From: Paludibacteraceae bacterium | GTDB taxonomy: Bacteria; Bacteroidota; Bacteroidia; Bacteroidales; Paludibacteraceae | Length of the DNA: 5,305 nucleotides | Assembly: GCA_017960065.1 (NCBI GenBank) | Contig: JAGCZK010000163.1 | Span: 1-5,305 of the forward strand | Direction: 5' to 3' | Shown here: in pieces, positions 1 through 5,305 of the stretch | Numbering within the stretch: the stretch's first letter is position 1 | Layout: every line of letters begins with the position of its first letter | Translations under genes and position numbers: made by a program | Notes under the pieces: model-generated | What the model was told of the DNA's origin: nothing | The model's database searches: none | What the model saw: only the letters and a program-made list of their open reading frames with translations

Positions 1-3000
1 CCAACGCCACCCGCGTGGCACCCGACATTCAAGTGGTCAAAGGTTCGTATTTCCAAAACGTGTCGTTTGTCACTATCGGTTTGCAGACCGTTGTTACGGT
101 AACGGCCGAAAACGGTGACCAGTTGGGATACACCCTTCAGTTTGTACCGTCGAAGAGCAACGACGCCACCCTGAAGAGCCTGTCGATGGCTGGCGTCGGT
201 CTGAACTTCGACCCTGCCCAAACCGACTATGACGTGGCGCTCGCTGCCGAAACGACCCTGTTGCCGAAGATCAGCTTCGAAAAACAATCCGACGGCCAAA
301 CGGTCGTTTTGACCGAAGGCGGAGTGAACGGATTGACTACGCTGACGGTAACCGCCGAAGACGGTGCCGCCACCCGCACCTACACTATTCAGTCGTCGGT
401 GGCTGCGATTGCCACTTCCGAAGCGGTTTTGGCCGACCTGTTTGTAGTAGGCGGCGAATCGCTCAACTACGCGGCCGATGTCTATGAATACCGCCACCCG
501 CGTGCGGTAGGCCAGGCACTCTATGGCGCTTACAACGGTTTGTGTGCCGAAGACGAACGTTCGGCCTTTGTCGCTGCCGATTCGCTGGTCATCACTTTGA
601 ACAATGCGGTTTCGTCGCAGACCAAGTCCTATACGCTGGTGTTCGACGACCAGGCTTCGTCCAACGCCTTGCTGGCCGACCTGCGTGTCAACGGTGCTTC
701 GCACCCCTTGTTCAACCCCAATGTCGATGAGTACGAATATGCCATCATTGCCGGCGAGACCCTCGATGTTGAGCCGGTAGCGGCCGAGGTTGGCCAAACC
801 CTGACGCTCGCCTACGACGAAACGACGGCGGTTTACACCATTACGGTGACGGCGGCCGACGGCCTGACTACCAAGAATTACAGCCTGGCAGTGCTGAACG
901 ACTTGTCGTCCAACGCCTTGCTGGCCGATATCCAAATCGACGGAGTTTCGATCGAAGGCTTTGCCGCCGACCGCTTCAGCTACTCGCTGACCGTTCCTTC
1001 GGCCACGCCGAAACTGACGCAGCCCGTTTTGCCCGACTTGAAGGCCTTGGGAGCCGCGCGTGGCCAGCAGATCACGGTGGATTACAAGGGCTTCGGCGAA
1101 CCGACCTACATTACGGTGACGGCCGAGAACGGTGTCGATGAAAATGTTTATGAAATCAACCTGTTGGCACAGAAATCGTCGAACGCTTTGCTCGACGACC
1201 TGGCAGCCGATTATGTAACGCTGACCGACTTCGAGTCTGACAAGTTTGACTATGTGCTCGACGTGGCCGGCAATTACCGTCCGACCATCAGCTGGCAGCG
1301 CGGCGACGCCTTCCAGACGGTGACCGACGAGGTGTCCGACAGCCAAGTGGTATTGACGGTTGAGGCCGAAGACGGCCTGACCACCAATGTCTATACCATT
1401 GCGTTCAACGCGGTTTACTCGAGCGATGTGACCATCGAGGGCATCTTGCTCGACGGCTCGATGCTGAGCGGCTTTGACGTGAACACGCACCAATACGAAG
1501 TGGTACTGCCCTTCGGTACCGAAGTGCTGCCCGACATCACCGTGGTGAGCGGTGCCGACGGACAAAGCGTAGTGGTGACCGACCAAGGCCTCAACGGCAC
1601 GGCTACCATCGTGATTACGGCCGAAGACGGCCAGACCAGCCAGTCGTACGAAATCCTCTTCAGCGTCGAACCCTCCAATATCGCCTGGTTGCAGGAGATT
1701 GCCTGTGAGGGTGCTTGGATCCCCGAATTCAGCTCGCTGACGACCGATTACGAAATCGAACTGCCCGTGGGTACGCTCAGCCGTCCGGCAGTGACCTTCG
1801 TCAAGGGCGATCTGACCCAGACAGTCGATACCTTGGCCGATACCGCCGACCAGTTTGTGCTGCACGTTTTGGCTGAGAACGGGGTGGATGAAATGACCTA
1901 CACCTTGTCCTTCACCTACCTGAAGTCGCACAACGCTTCGCTGAGCGACATCCTCGTCAACGGCAGTTCGCTCTCGGGCTTCGATCCCGCCCGCTTCGAT
2001 TACACCGTTGAGGTGCCGGTGGGTGTGAAGACCCTGCCCGAAATCGAAGCCATCGCCGGCGACCAGTGGCAGACAATCTCGTATGACACGGTTGCCGCCG
2101 GTAAGGATTCGGTAGTGACCATCCGCGTACTGGCCGACGACCAGCAGACCGTGAACGAGTATCACCTGACTTGCGTGTTCCTGCTTTCGGAAAACGCCCT
2201 GTTGCAGGAAATCACGCTCGACGGCAACCTGTTGGGTGGCTTTGCCCCCACAACCTTCGAATATACCTGCATGTTGCCGATTGGCACGACCGAGCTGCCC
2301 GTAATCGACTATGTGGCCGGTGACGAATGGCAGACGGTGACAGTCAACGACCAAACGGCCGGGGCCGAAGGCGTCTATAACATCCATGTACAGTCGGAAA
2401 GCGGTGCCGAAAACAACTACAACCTGATCTTTGTGGTCGAAAAATCGCACAACAAGACCTTGGGCGGCCTGTATGTCAACAATGGCGAAATCGAACTTGT
2501 CGAAGACCAGTTTGATTACCAGGTGGTATTGCCCTACGGAACCACCGAAGTGACGGTTACGGCTGTGCCCGACGAAGAGGATCAGACGGTAACGCCAGAG
2601 ACACAGACCTTGGGAGTGACCGAAACCGCCGTCATTGTGGTTACGGCAGCCGACGGTACCGATCGGACTTACACGGTGACCTTCAGCAACGAAAAGTCGC
2701 ACGAGTCGCAGTTGCAGATGATTTATTACGATGGCACGGCCGTGGCCGACTTTGACCCGACCGACGAAGGCCCGTACGAAATCTTGCTGCCCTTCGGTAC
2801 GCAAGCCGAACCCGCAATCAGCTACGACTCGATGAAGGACATCTTTGGTGAGGATTGCCCCTACGAGTCGGTGGTCATCGACCTGCTTTCGACCACCTAC
2901 GACGAACACGGCGCTATCGCCACCTTCAACTACGAACTGACGGTAGTGGCTCAGGACGGCATCGAAGTATCGTCTTACGCCTTGTATTTCGAGGTGGAAA

Positions 3001-3542
3001 AATCCTCCGAAAACCGCTTGCGCGATTTGACCGTCTTCGGACAGACCGTGACGGATTTCGATCCCGAAACGCTGTCGTACCTCTTGCAATACGAGCCTTA
3101 TACCGATCCGGCCACCTTGCCGCATACGGCTGCCGATTTCGGCTGGCAGTTGGTTGACCCGAACCTGTCAACGGCCGTGCTCGACATCAAGACCGACGAA
3201 AACGGCGATCCCATCGGCGTGTTCAACGTCAAGGTGACGGCCGATAACGGTCAAGTCCGGATTTACACTGTCCGCACCGAGGTGCGCCTGTCCGACAACA
3301 CCAAACTCAACAACATCACGGTCAACGGCAATGCGTTCAAAGACTTTGACCCGGAAAAACGCGAGTACATCTACATCGTGCCGTTCGGCACCAAGGTGCT
3401 CGACTCGACCTATGTGGTGGAATGGGAATTGCAGGAAATCGCACAAACCGTCGAAACGACCACGATTGGCCTGACCTATACCATCTGGGTGGAAGCGCAG
3501 GACGGCAGCTTCGATTCGTATGTGATTCAGTTCGTACCGAGC
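1..3542 (+). repeat. Tandem protein-domain repeats (one partial plus thirteen complete)
   Basis: Unit boundaries were placed at the Ser that opens each SxNxxL motif. Unit starts are 156, 417, 657, 906, 1176, 1419, 1674, 1926, 2187, 2445, 2697, 3003 and 3291, with a truncated unit before 156 and the last ending near 3542. Most units are 80-87 codons. The unit at 906 (90 codons) and those at 2697 and 3003 (102 and 96 codons) are longer, with extra residues between the central strand and the last strand pair. The unit at 417 is the most divergent: it lacks the GDxxQTV and TAEDG signatures but keeps its final SYTLVF strand. Conservation is at protein level; DNA identity between units is mostly limited to short blocks, so this is an old repeat array with little recent expansion. 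Boundaries were set by eye and may be off by a few residues. Confidence 0.85.
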
Positions 3543-3839
3543 GACTACGACCCGACCCAAGAGCCGACCGAAGACAATGTCTGCGTAAGCGCTCAAGGCG
3601 ACGGCAGCTGGAAGTTTACCACCGACACCCGCAATGTCATGCTGGTTCTGACCGATTTGTCGGGCCGCATTTTGCTGACCACCGATCTGGATCTGGTCGA
3701 TCCGAATATCGACGATATCTGCAGCCGTCAGGCAAACGGCTTCGTCTATAACGGACCGAGCGGACAAGTAGTGGTGTACTACTTCATGCATAACAAGAAG
3801 AAGATTATCAGCTCTGGCAAATTCCGTACGGGCTATTAA
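1..3839 (+). CDS. Giant cadherin-like beta-sandwich repeat protein, probable T9SS-exported surface protein (5' partial)
   Basis: The reading frame is open from the left edge (first full codon at 3) to TAA at 3837-3839, giving 1278 codons. A GTG at 15 falls inside a repeat, so it is not the start; the true start, any signal peptide and further repeats lie upstream. Seen: one partial and 13 full tandem repeats of 80-102 residues (nt 1-3542), a short linker with PTQEPTED (about 3543-3575), and an 87-residue C-terminal domain (3576-3836). Each repeat follows SxNxxLxxLxVxG, GFxPxxxxY, PxGTxxLP, GDxxQTV, then VTAEDGxxxxYTIxF. This matches what I know of the bacterial cadherin-like beta-sandwich family (PF12733 type). 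The repeats are strongly acidic; the one at 1419-1673 has 13 Asp/Glu and no Lys/Arg. No catalytic domain is visible. Inference: an extended extracellular stalk, adhesin or carbohydrate/matrix-contacting protein, exported by T9SS. The ligand is unknown. It is convergent with mutY and shares its terminator. The coding call is very secure; the function is not. Confidence 0.9.
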   Translation, partial: NATRVAPDIQVVKGSYFQNVSFVTIGLQTVVTVTAENGDQLGYTLQFVPSKSNDATLKSLSMAGVGLNFDPAQTDYDVALAAETTLLPKISFEKQSDGQTVVLTEGGVNGLTTLTVTAEDGAATRTYTIQSSVAAIATSEAVLADLFVVGGESLNYAADVYEYRHPRAVGQALYGAYNGLCAEDERSAFVAADSLVITLNNAVSSQTKSYTLVFDDQASSNALLADLRVNGASHPLFNPNVDEYEYAIIAGETLDVEPVAAEVGQTLTLAYDETTAVYTITVTAADGLTTKNYSLAVLNDLSSNALLADIQIDGVSIEGFAADRFSYSLTVPSATPKLTQPVLPDLKALGAARGQQITVDYKGFGEPTYITVTAENGVDENVYEINLLAQKSSNALLDDLAADYVTLTDFESDKFDYVLDVAGNYRPTISWQRGDAFQTVTDEVSDSQVVLTVEAEDGLTTNVYTIAFNAVYSSDVTIEGILLDGSMLSGFDVNTHQYEVVLPFGTEVLPDITVVSGADGQSVVVTDQGLNGTATIVITAEDGQTSQSYEILFSVEPSNIAWLQEIACEGAWIPEFSSLTTDYEIELPVGTLSRPAVTFVKGDLTQTVDTLADTADQFVLHVLAENGVDEMTYTLSFTYLKSHNASLSDILVNGSSLSGFDPARFDYTVEVPVGVKTLPEIEAIAGDQWQTISYDTVAAGKDSVVTIRVLADDQQTVNEYHLTCVFLLSENALLQEITLDGNLLGGFAPTTFEYTCMLPIGTTELPVIDYVAGDEWQTVTVNDQTAGAEGVYNIHVQSESGAENNYNLIFVVEKSHNKTLGGLYVNNGEIELVEDQFDYQVVLPYGTTEVTVTAVPDEEDQTVTPETQTLGVTETAVIVVTAADGTDRTYTVTFSNEKSHESQLQMIYYDGTAVADFDPTDEGPYEILLPFGTQAEPAISYDSMKDIFGEDCPYESVVIDLLSTTYDEHGAIATFNYELTVVAQDGIEVSSYALYFEVEKSSENRLRDLTVFGQTVTDFDPETLSYLLQYEPYTDPATLPHTAADFGWQLVDPNLSTAVLDIKTDENGDPIGVFNVKVTADNGQVRIYTVRTEVRLSDNTKLNNITVNGNAFKDFDPEKREYIYIVPFGTKVLDSTYVVEWELQEIAQTVETTTIGLTYTIWVEAQDGSFDSYVIQFVPSDYDPTQEPTEDNVCVSAQGDGSWKFTTDTRNVMLVLTDLSGRILLTTDLDLVDPNIDDICSRQANGFVYNGPSGQVVVYYFMHNKKKIISSGKFRTGY
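657..928 (+). repeat. Exact 23-nt direct repeat at the starts of two adjacent domain units
   Basis: Positions 657-679 and 906-928 are identical over 23 nt (TCGTCCAACG to CTGGCCGA) and encode SSNALLAD in both copies. They are 249 nt apart, exactly one repeat unit in frame. Identity stops abruptly on both sides. This is the longest exact match I found between units by eye. It could mark fairly recent exchange or duplication, or strong codon conservation of a conserved peptide. Confidence 0.7.
3576..3836 (+). other. C-terminal domain of the repeat protein, divergent T9SS sorting-domain candidate
   Basis: After the last repeat and an acidic Pro-containing linker, the final 87 residues change character. 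The block has a strand followed by LTDLSGRIL (from 3648), which resembles the 'vyDlxGrxv' strand of T9SS type A C-terminal sorting domains. It then has GQVVVYYF (3762-3785), corresponding to the usual 'GxYxvxv' strand, and a short basic tail, KKKIISSGKF and RTGY, where canonical domains end in a Lys-rich strand. Two Cys (codons at 3582 and 3720) lie in this domain. In known T9SS substrates such a domain directs outer-membrane passage and surface anchoring, and is cleaved. The spacing between the two strands is longer and the tail less typical than in classical members, so the assignment is by resemblance. An alternative is a family-specific terminal beta domain with no sorting role. Confidence 0.55.
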
Positions 3840-3854
3840 TCCGACACCTTTTAT

Positions 3855-3890
3855 AAAAAGAAGGCACCGCCAGCGCGGTGCCTTCTTTTT
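3855..3890. terminator. Bidirectional intrinsic terminator between convergent genes
   Basis: A perfect 16-bp inverted repeat (3855-3870 with 3875-3890) encloses the loop CAGC. The stem has a GC-rich top (GGCACCGC/GCGGTGCC) and an A5/T5 base. On the + strand it is followed by a T run at 3886-3891; on the - strand the distal arm ends in five Ts (3859-3855). It therefore has the form of a Rho-independent terminator in both directions. It starts 15 nt after the stop of the repeat-protein gene. On the other strand its first stem base is the last base of the mutY stop codon. Confidence 0.93.
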
Positions 3891-4909
3891 TATTGGAGGC
3901 TGTCTTGCAGGTAGCGCAGGGTGAGCCGGCTGAGCGGGTAGCTGTCGAGCGCTTCCGGGCCGATGGCCACCATCCCCGGCGGCGCTGCCTCGCCGCCTGG
4001 CAGGAGAATCACCGTAAAGTCGGCATAGATTTGCTGGTGGCTGAGCACGTGCCGGTAGGTCTTGGACTGCCGGCCGATTTCAAAACGGTCGGAGCCCAGC
4101 GCCTGGCGGATGCTTTCGCTGGTAAGCGGCTCGTCCGATTCGATCAGAAAAAATTCGTACAAGCCCGTCCAGATATCGCCTTCGGGCCGCTGGCGCAGGA
4201 AGCGGGTGTGGCCGGCCTGCAGGTCGAGGTAGTGAAAACAGCGCTTACGCTGCTTGGTCTTGCCGAGTTTGACGGGCCGCTCGCCGACGGTGCCTCGGGC
4301 GTAGGCCAGACATTGCGCCTGCAAGGGGCACTGGTGGCAGTCGGGATTGCGTGGAACGCACTGCAGTGCTCCGAAGTCCATCATGGCTTGGTTGTGGTTG
4401 CCAGGATGCCTGCGGTCGAGCAACTCATCGGCCAGCATTTTAATGGATTTGGCTCCCGCCGGCTTGTCAACCGGCTCTTCAAGGTCGTACAGGCGGGCAA
4501 TGATGCGCTGCACGTTGCCGTCAACGGCGGCGCGGCATTCGCCCGAGGCAAAGCTGCTGATGGCCGAGGCGGTGTAGTCGCCGATGCCGGGCAGGCCGAT
4601 GAGATCGTCGTAGCGGTCGGGAAAGGCCCCGGAGCAGGCCCGGGCCGCCTTGAGCATGGTGAGGGCACGCGAGTAGTAGCCGAGGCCCTGCCACAGGCGC
4701 AGCAGGGTGGTTTCGTCGGTTTGCTGCAGCGCCGAAAGGGTGGGGTACTGCTGCAAAAAGCGGTGGTAATAGTCGGTTCCCTGTTCGATGCGGGTTTGCT
4801 GCAGGATGATTTCGGACACCCAGATCCGGTAGGGGTCGCGGGTGTGCCGCCACGGCAGGTCGCGCCCGTTTTCGGCGAACCATTTTTGTATGCGTGCGCT
4901 GGTTTCCAT
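3890..4909 (-). CDS. mutY: A/G-specific adenine DNA glycosylase MutY
   Basis: This 339-residue protein removes adenine mispaired with 8-oxoguanine, the MutY step of the GO base-excision repair system. The N-terminal helix-hairpin-helix glycosylase domain spans about residues 5-200. It has SEIILQQT with catalytic Glu33, the GYYSR loop at 77-81, the hairpin LPGIGDYTA at 106-114, and VDGN with catalytic Asp130. The [4Fe-4S] ligands are Cys184, 191, 194 and 200, in exact C-x6-C-x2-C-x5-C spacing. The C-terminal NUDIX-like 8-oxoG recognition domain (about 222-339) shows WTGLYEF at 247-253 and VLSH at 288-291, whose Ser-His matches the 8-oxoG-sensing FSH loop of characterised MutY. Length is typical of the family. 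The frame stays open upstream to an ATG at 5188, but the start at 4909 is chosen: family homology begins there, the 93 extra residues are low-complexity, and a promoter lies just upstream. It is divergent from the HU gene; TAA is at 3892-3890. Confidence 0.97.
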   Translation of the reverse strand: METSARIQKWFAENGRDLPWRHTRDPYRIWVSEIILQQTRIEQGTDYYHRFLQQYPTLSALQQTDETTLLRLWQGLGYYSRALTMLKAARACSGAFPDRYDDLIGLPGIGDYTASAISSFASGECRAAVDGNVQRIIARLYDLEEPVDKPAGAKSIKMLADELLDRRHPGNHNQAMMDFGALQCVPRNPDCHQCPLQAQCLAYARGTVGERPVKLGKTKQRKRCFHYLDLQAGHTRFLRQRPEGDIWTGLYEFFLIESDEPLTSESIRQALGSDRFEIGRQSKTYRHVLSHQQIYADFTVILLPGGEAAPPGMVAIGPEALDSYPLSRLTLRYLQDSLQ

Positions 4910-4924
4910 ACGTGATTGATTCGA

Positions 4925-4955
4925 CAAAAGTACGCATTTACGGGCTTTTCTGAAA
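4925..4955 (-). promoter_or_regulatory. Bacteroidetes-type promoter for mutY
   Basis: On the - strand, TACTTTTG (4932-4925) is a perfect match to the Bacteroidetes -7 consensus TAnnTTTG. About 19 nt further upstream lies a T-rich stretch with TTTC (4955-4952), a weak match to the -33 TTTG element. With initiation a few bases past the -7 box, transcription would begin near 4915-4920, leaving a leader of only about 6-10 nt before the mutY ATG. No Shine-Dalgarno sequence precedes that ATG. Confidence 0.6.
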
Positions 4956-4981
4956 AAAAATCGATTTATTTTGTAAAAATC

Positions 4982-5012
4982 GTTAAGGTTGAAAATAAAA
5001 TCATTATATTTG
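4982..5012 (+). promoter_or_regulatory. Bacteroidetes-type promoter for the HU gene
   Basis: TATATTTG at 5005-5012 matches the -7 consensus TAnnTTTG. A GTTA at 4982-4985, 19 nt before the box, is a possible weak -33 element. The surrounding DNA is very AT-rich, as expected for a strong promoter in this phylum. Predicted initiation near 5016-5020 gives a leader of about 30-35 nt. The leader contains GAGGAAAG (5024-5031), which is too far (about 20 nt) from the ATG for normal Shine-Dalgarno pairing, followed by an A-rich run next to the start, as is usual for Bacteroidetes translation initiation. Confidence 0.65.
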
Positions 5013-5051
5013 CAGTCCGTTTTGAGGAAAGTAATGTAAAAACAAGATATT

Positions 5052-5305
5052 ATGACTAAGGCTGAAATTGTAAACGCTATTTTTAATGAGTTGAACAGCA
5101 AGCATGGTACGGCTATGGTGGACAAAAACACTATCCTGACCGTGGTGGAGCAGTTTATGAAAGAAGTGAAGACTTCGCTCAAAAACAATGAGAATGTCTA
5201 CTTGAGAGGTTTTGGTAGTTTCGTGGTGAAACAACGCGCTGAGAAGGTTGCCCGCAATATCGCCAAGAACGAGACCATTACGATTCCCGCACACGTGATT
5301 CCTTC
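5052..5305 (+). CDS. HU/IHF-family DNA-binding protein (3' partial)
   Basis: ATG at 5052 opens a frame that runs off the window after 84 complete codons. HU-family proteins are small dimeric nucleoid proteins (about 90-100 residues) that bend and compact DNA. Seen: the N-terminal helical part (MTKAEIVNAI onward, residues 1-45), then the family signature ENVYLRGFGSF at 47-57, and the start of the DNA-embracing beta arm. The arm reads ARNIAKNETI (67-76) where classical HU/IHF have GRNPxTGE, so the intercalating Pro is replaced by Ile70. The following IPAHVIP leads into the usual final strand, so little is missing. Similar RNIxKN arms are, from memory, common in a Bacteroidetes HU subgroup whose gene sits beside mutY and upstream of an Rne/Rng ribonuclease gene. 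That ribonuclease would lie beyond this window. Codon use is less GC-rich than in the neighbours, which would fit a highly expressed gene. Confidence 0.95.
   Translation, partial: MTKAEIVNAIFNELNSKHGTAMVDKNTILTVVEQFMKEVKTSLKNNENVYLRGFGSFVVKQRAEKVARNIAKNETITIPAHVIP

Noticed and set aside
15..17. GTG at 15 as the start of the repeat protein
   Set aside because: The frame is open to the window edge, and the codon sits inside a repeat unit, at the position equivalent to the PxGTxxLP segment of other units. The gene is cut by the window.
542..730. Small + strand frame (62 codons), and similar short frames at 2855-3157, 3422-3751 and 4347-4577
   Set aside because: They are shadows in other frames of the repeat protein or mutY. 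Their Arg/Cys-rich or Ser-rich composition reflects frame-shifted GC-rich codons, and they have no start context.
1..3542. The regular ~250-nt periodicity as a CRISPR array or DNA satellite
   Set aside because: The periodicity comes from protein-domain repeats; DNA identity between units is low and there are no short conserved palindromic repeats with spacers.
3168..3791. 207-codon open frame on the - strand inside the repeat-protein gene
   Set aside because: It is also codon-aligned antisense to a GC-rich gene with clear repeat homology on the + strand. No promoter or protein motif supports it.
3878..4915. 345-codon open frame on the + strand opposite mutY
   Set aside because: It lies in the codon-aligned antisense frame of mutY. 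It stays open because the GC-rich mutY avoids TTA, CTA and TCA codons, and it ends just past the mutY start. The peptide shows no recognisable motif.
4910..5188. 93-residue N-terminal extension of mutY back to an ATG at 5188
   Set aside because: It would cross the AT-rich divergent promoter region and overlap the HU gene. The residues are low-complexity and unlike any MutY N-terminus, and normal MutY homology begins at METSARIQKW (4909).

Overview
The window looks like chromosomal DNA of a member of the Bacteroidota, most likely Bacteroidales. Three things point there. Two start-proximal promoters carry the Bacteroidetes-type -7 element TAnnTTTG. Neither readable start codon has a proper Shine-Dalgarno sequence. 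The HU-family protein has the arm variant (ARNIAKNETI) that I associate with this phylum. The two long genes are GC-rich and the intergenic DNA is AT-rich. This would suit a GC-rich lineage such as Alistipes/Rikenellaceae, but the genus cannot be fixed from this sequence.

Layout: (1) Positions 1-3839, + strand, hold the 3' part of a very large gene whose start lies upstream of the window. It encodes one partial and thirteen complete cadherin-like beta-sandwich repeats of about 80-102 residues, a short Pro/Glu/Thr-rich linker and an 87-residue C-terminal domain. That domain resembles a divergent type IX secretion (T9SS) sorting domain. The product is probably a secreted or surface-attached, very acidic fibre-like protein. 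(2) Positions 3855-3890 form a perfect 16-bp hairpin with a 4-nt loop, flanked by A and T tracts: a bidirectional terminator shared by two convergent genes. (3) Positions 3890-4909, - strand, hold a complete mutY (A/G-specific adenine glycosylase) with all catalytic, iron-sulfur and 8-oxoG-recognition motifs in place. (4) Positions 4910-5051 are a 142-bp AT-rich divergent intergenic region with one recognisable promoter in each direction. (5) Position 5052 to the window end, + strand, holds the first 84 codons of an HU/IHF-family nucleoid protein.

The mutY/HU pair is a housekeeping block (DNA repair and chromosome architecture). The repeat protein is a separate, accessory-type gene that converges on it. 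Nothing here shows a multi-gene novel system. The most distinctive element is the repeat protein: a repeat subfamily marked by a GDxxQTV motif, strong negative charge, and a basic, atypical C-terminal tail. There is no gene-free stretch longer than 300 bases.
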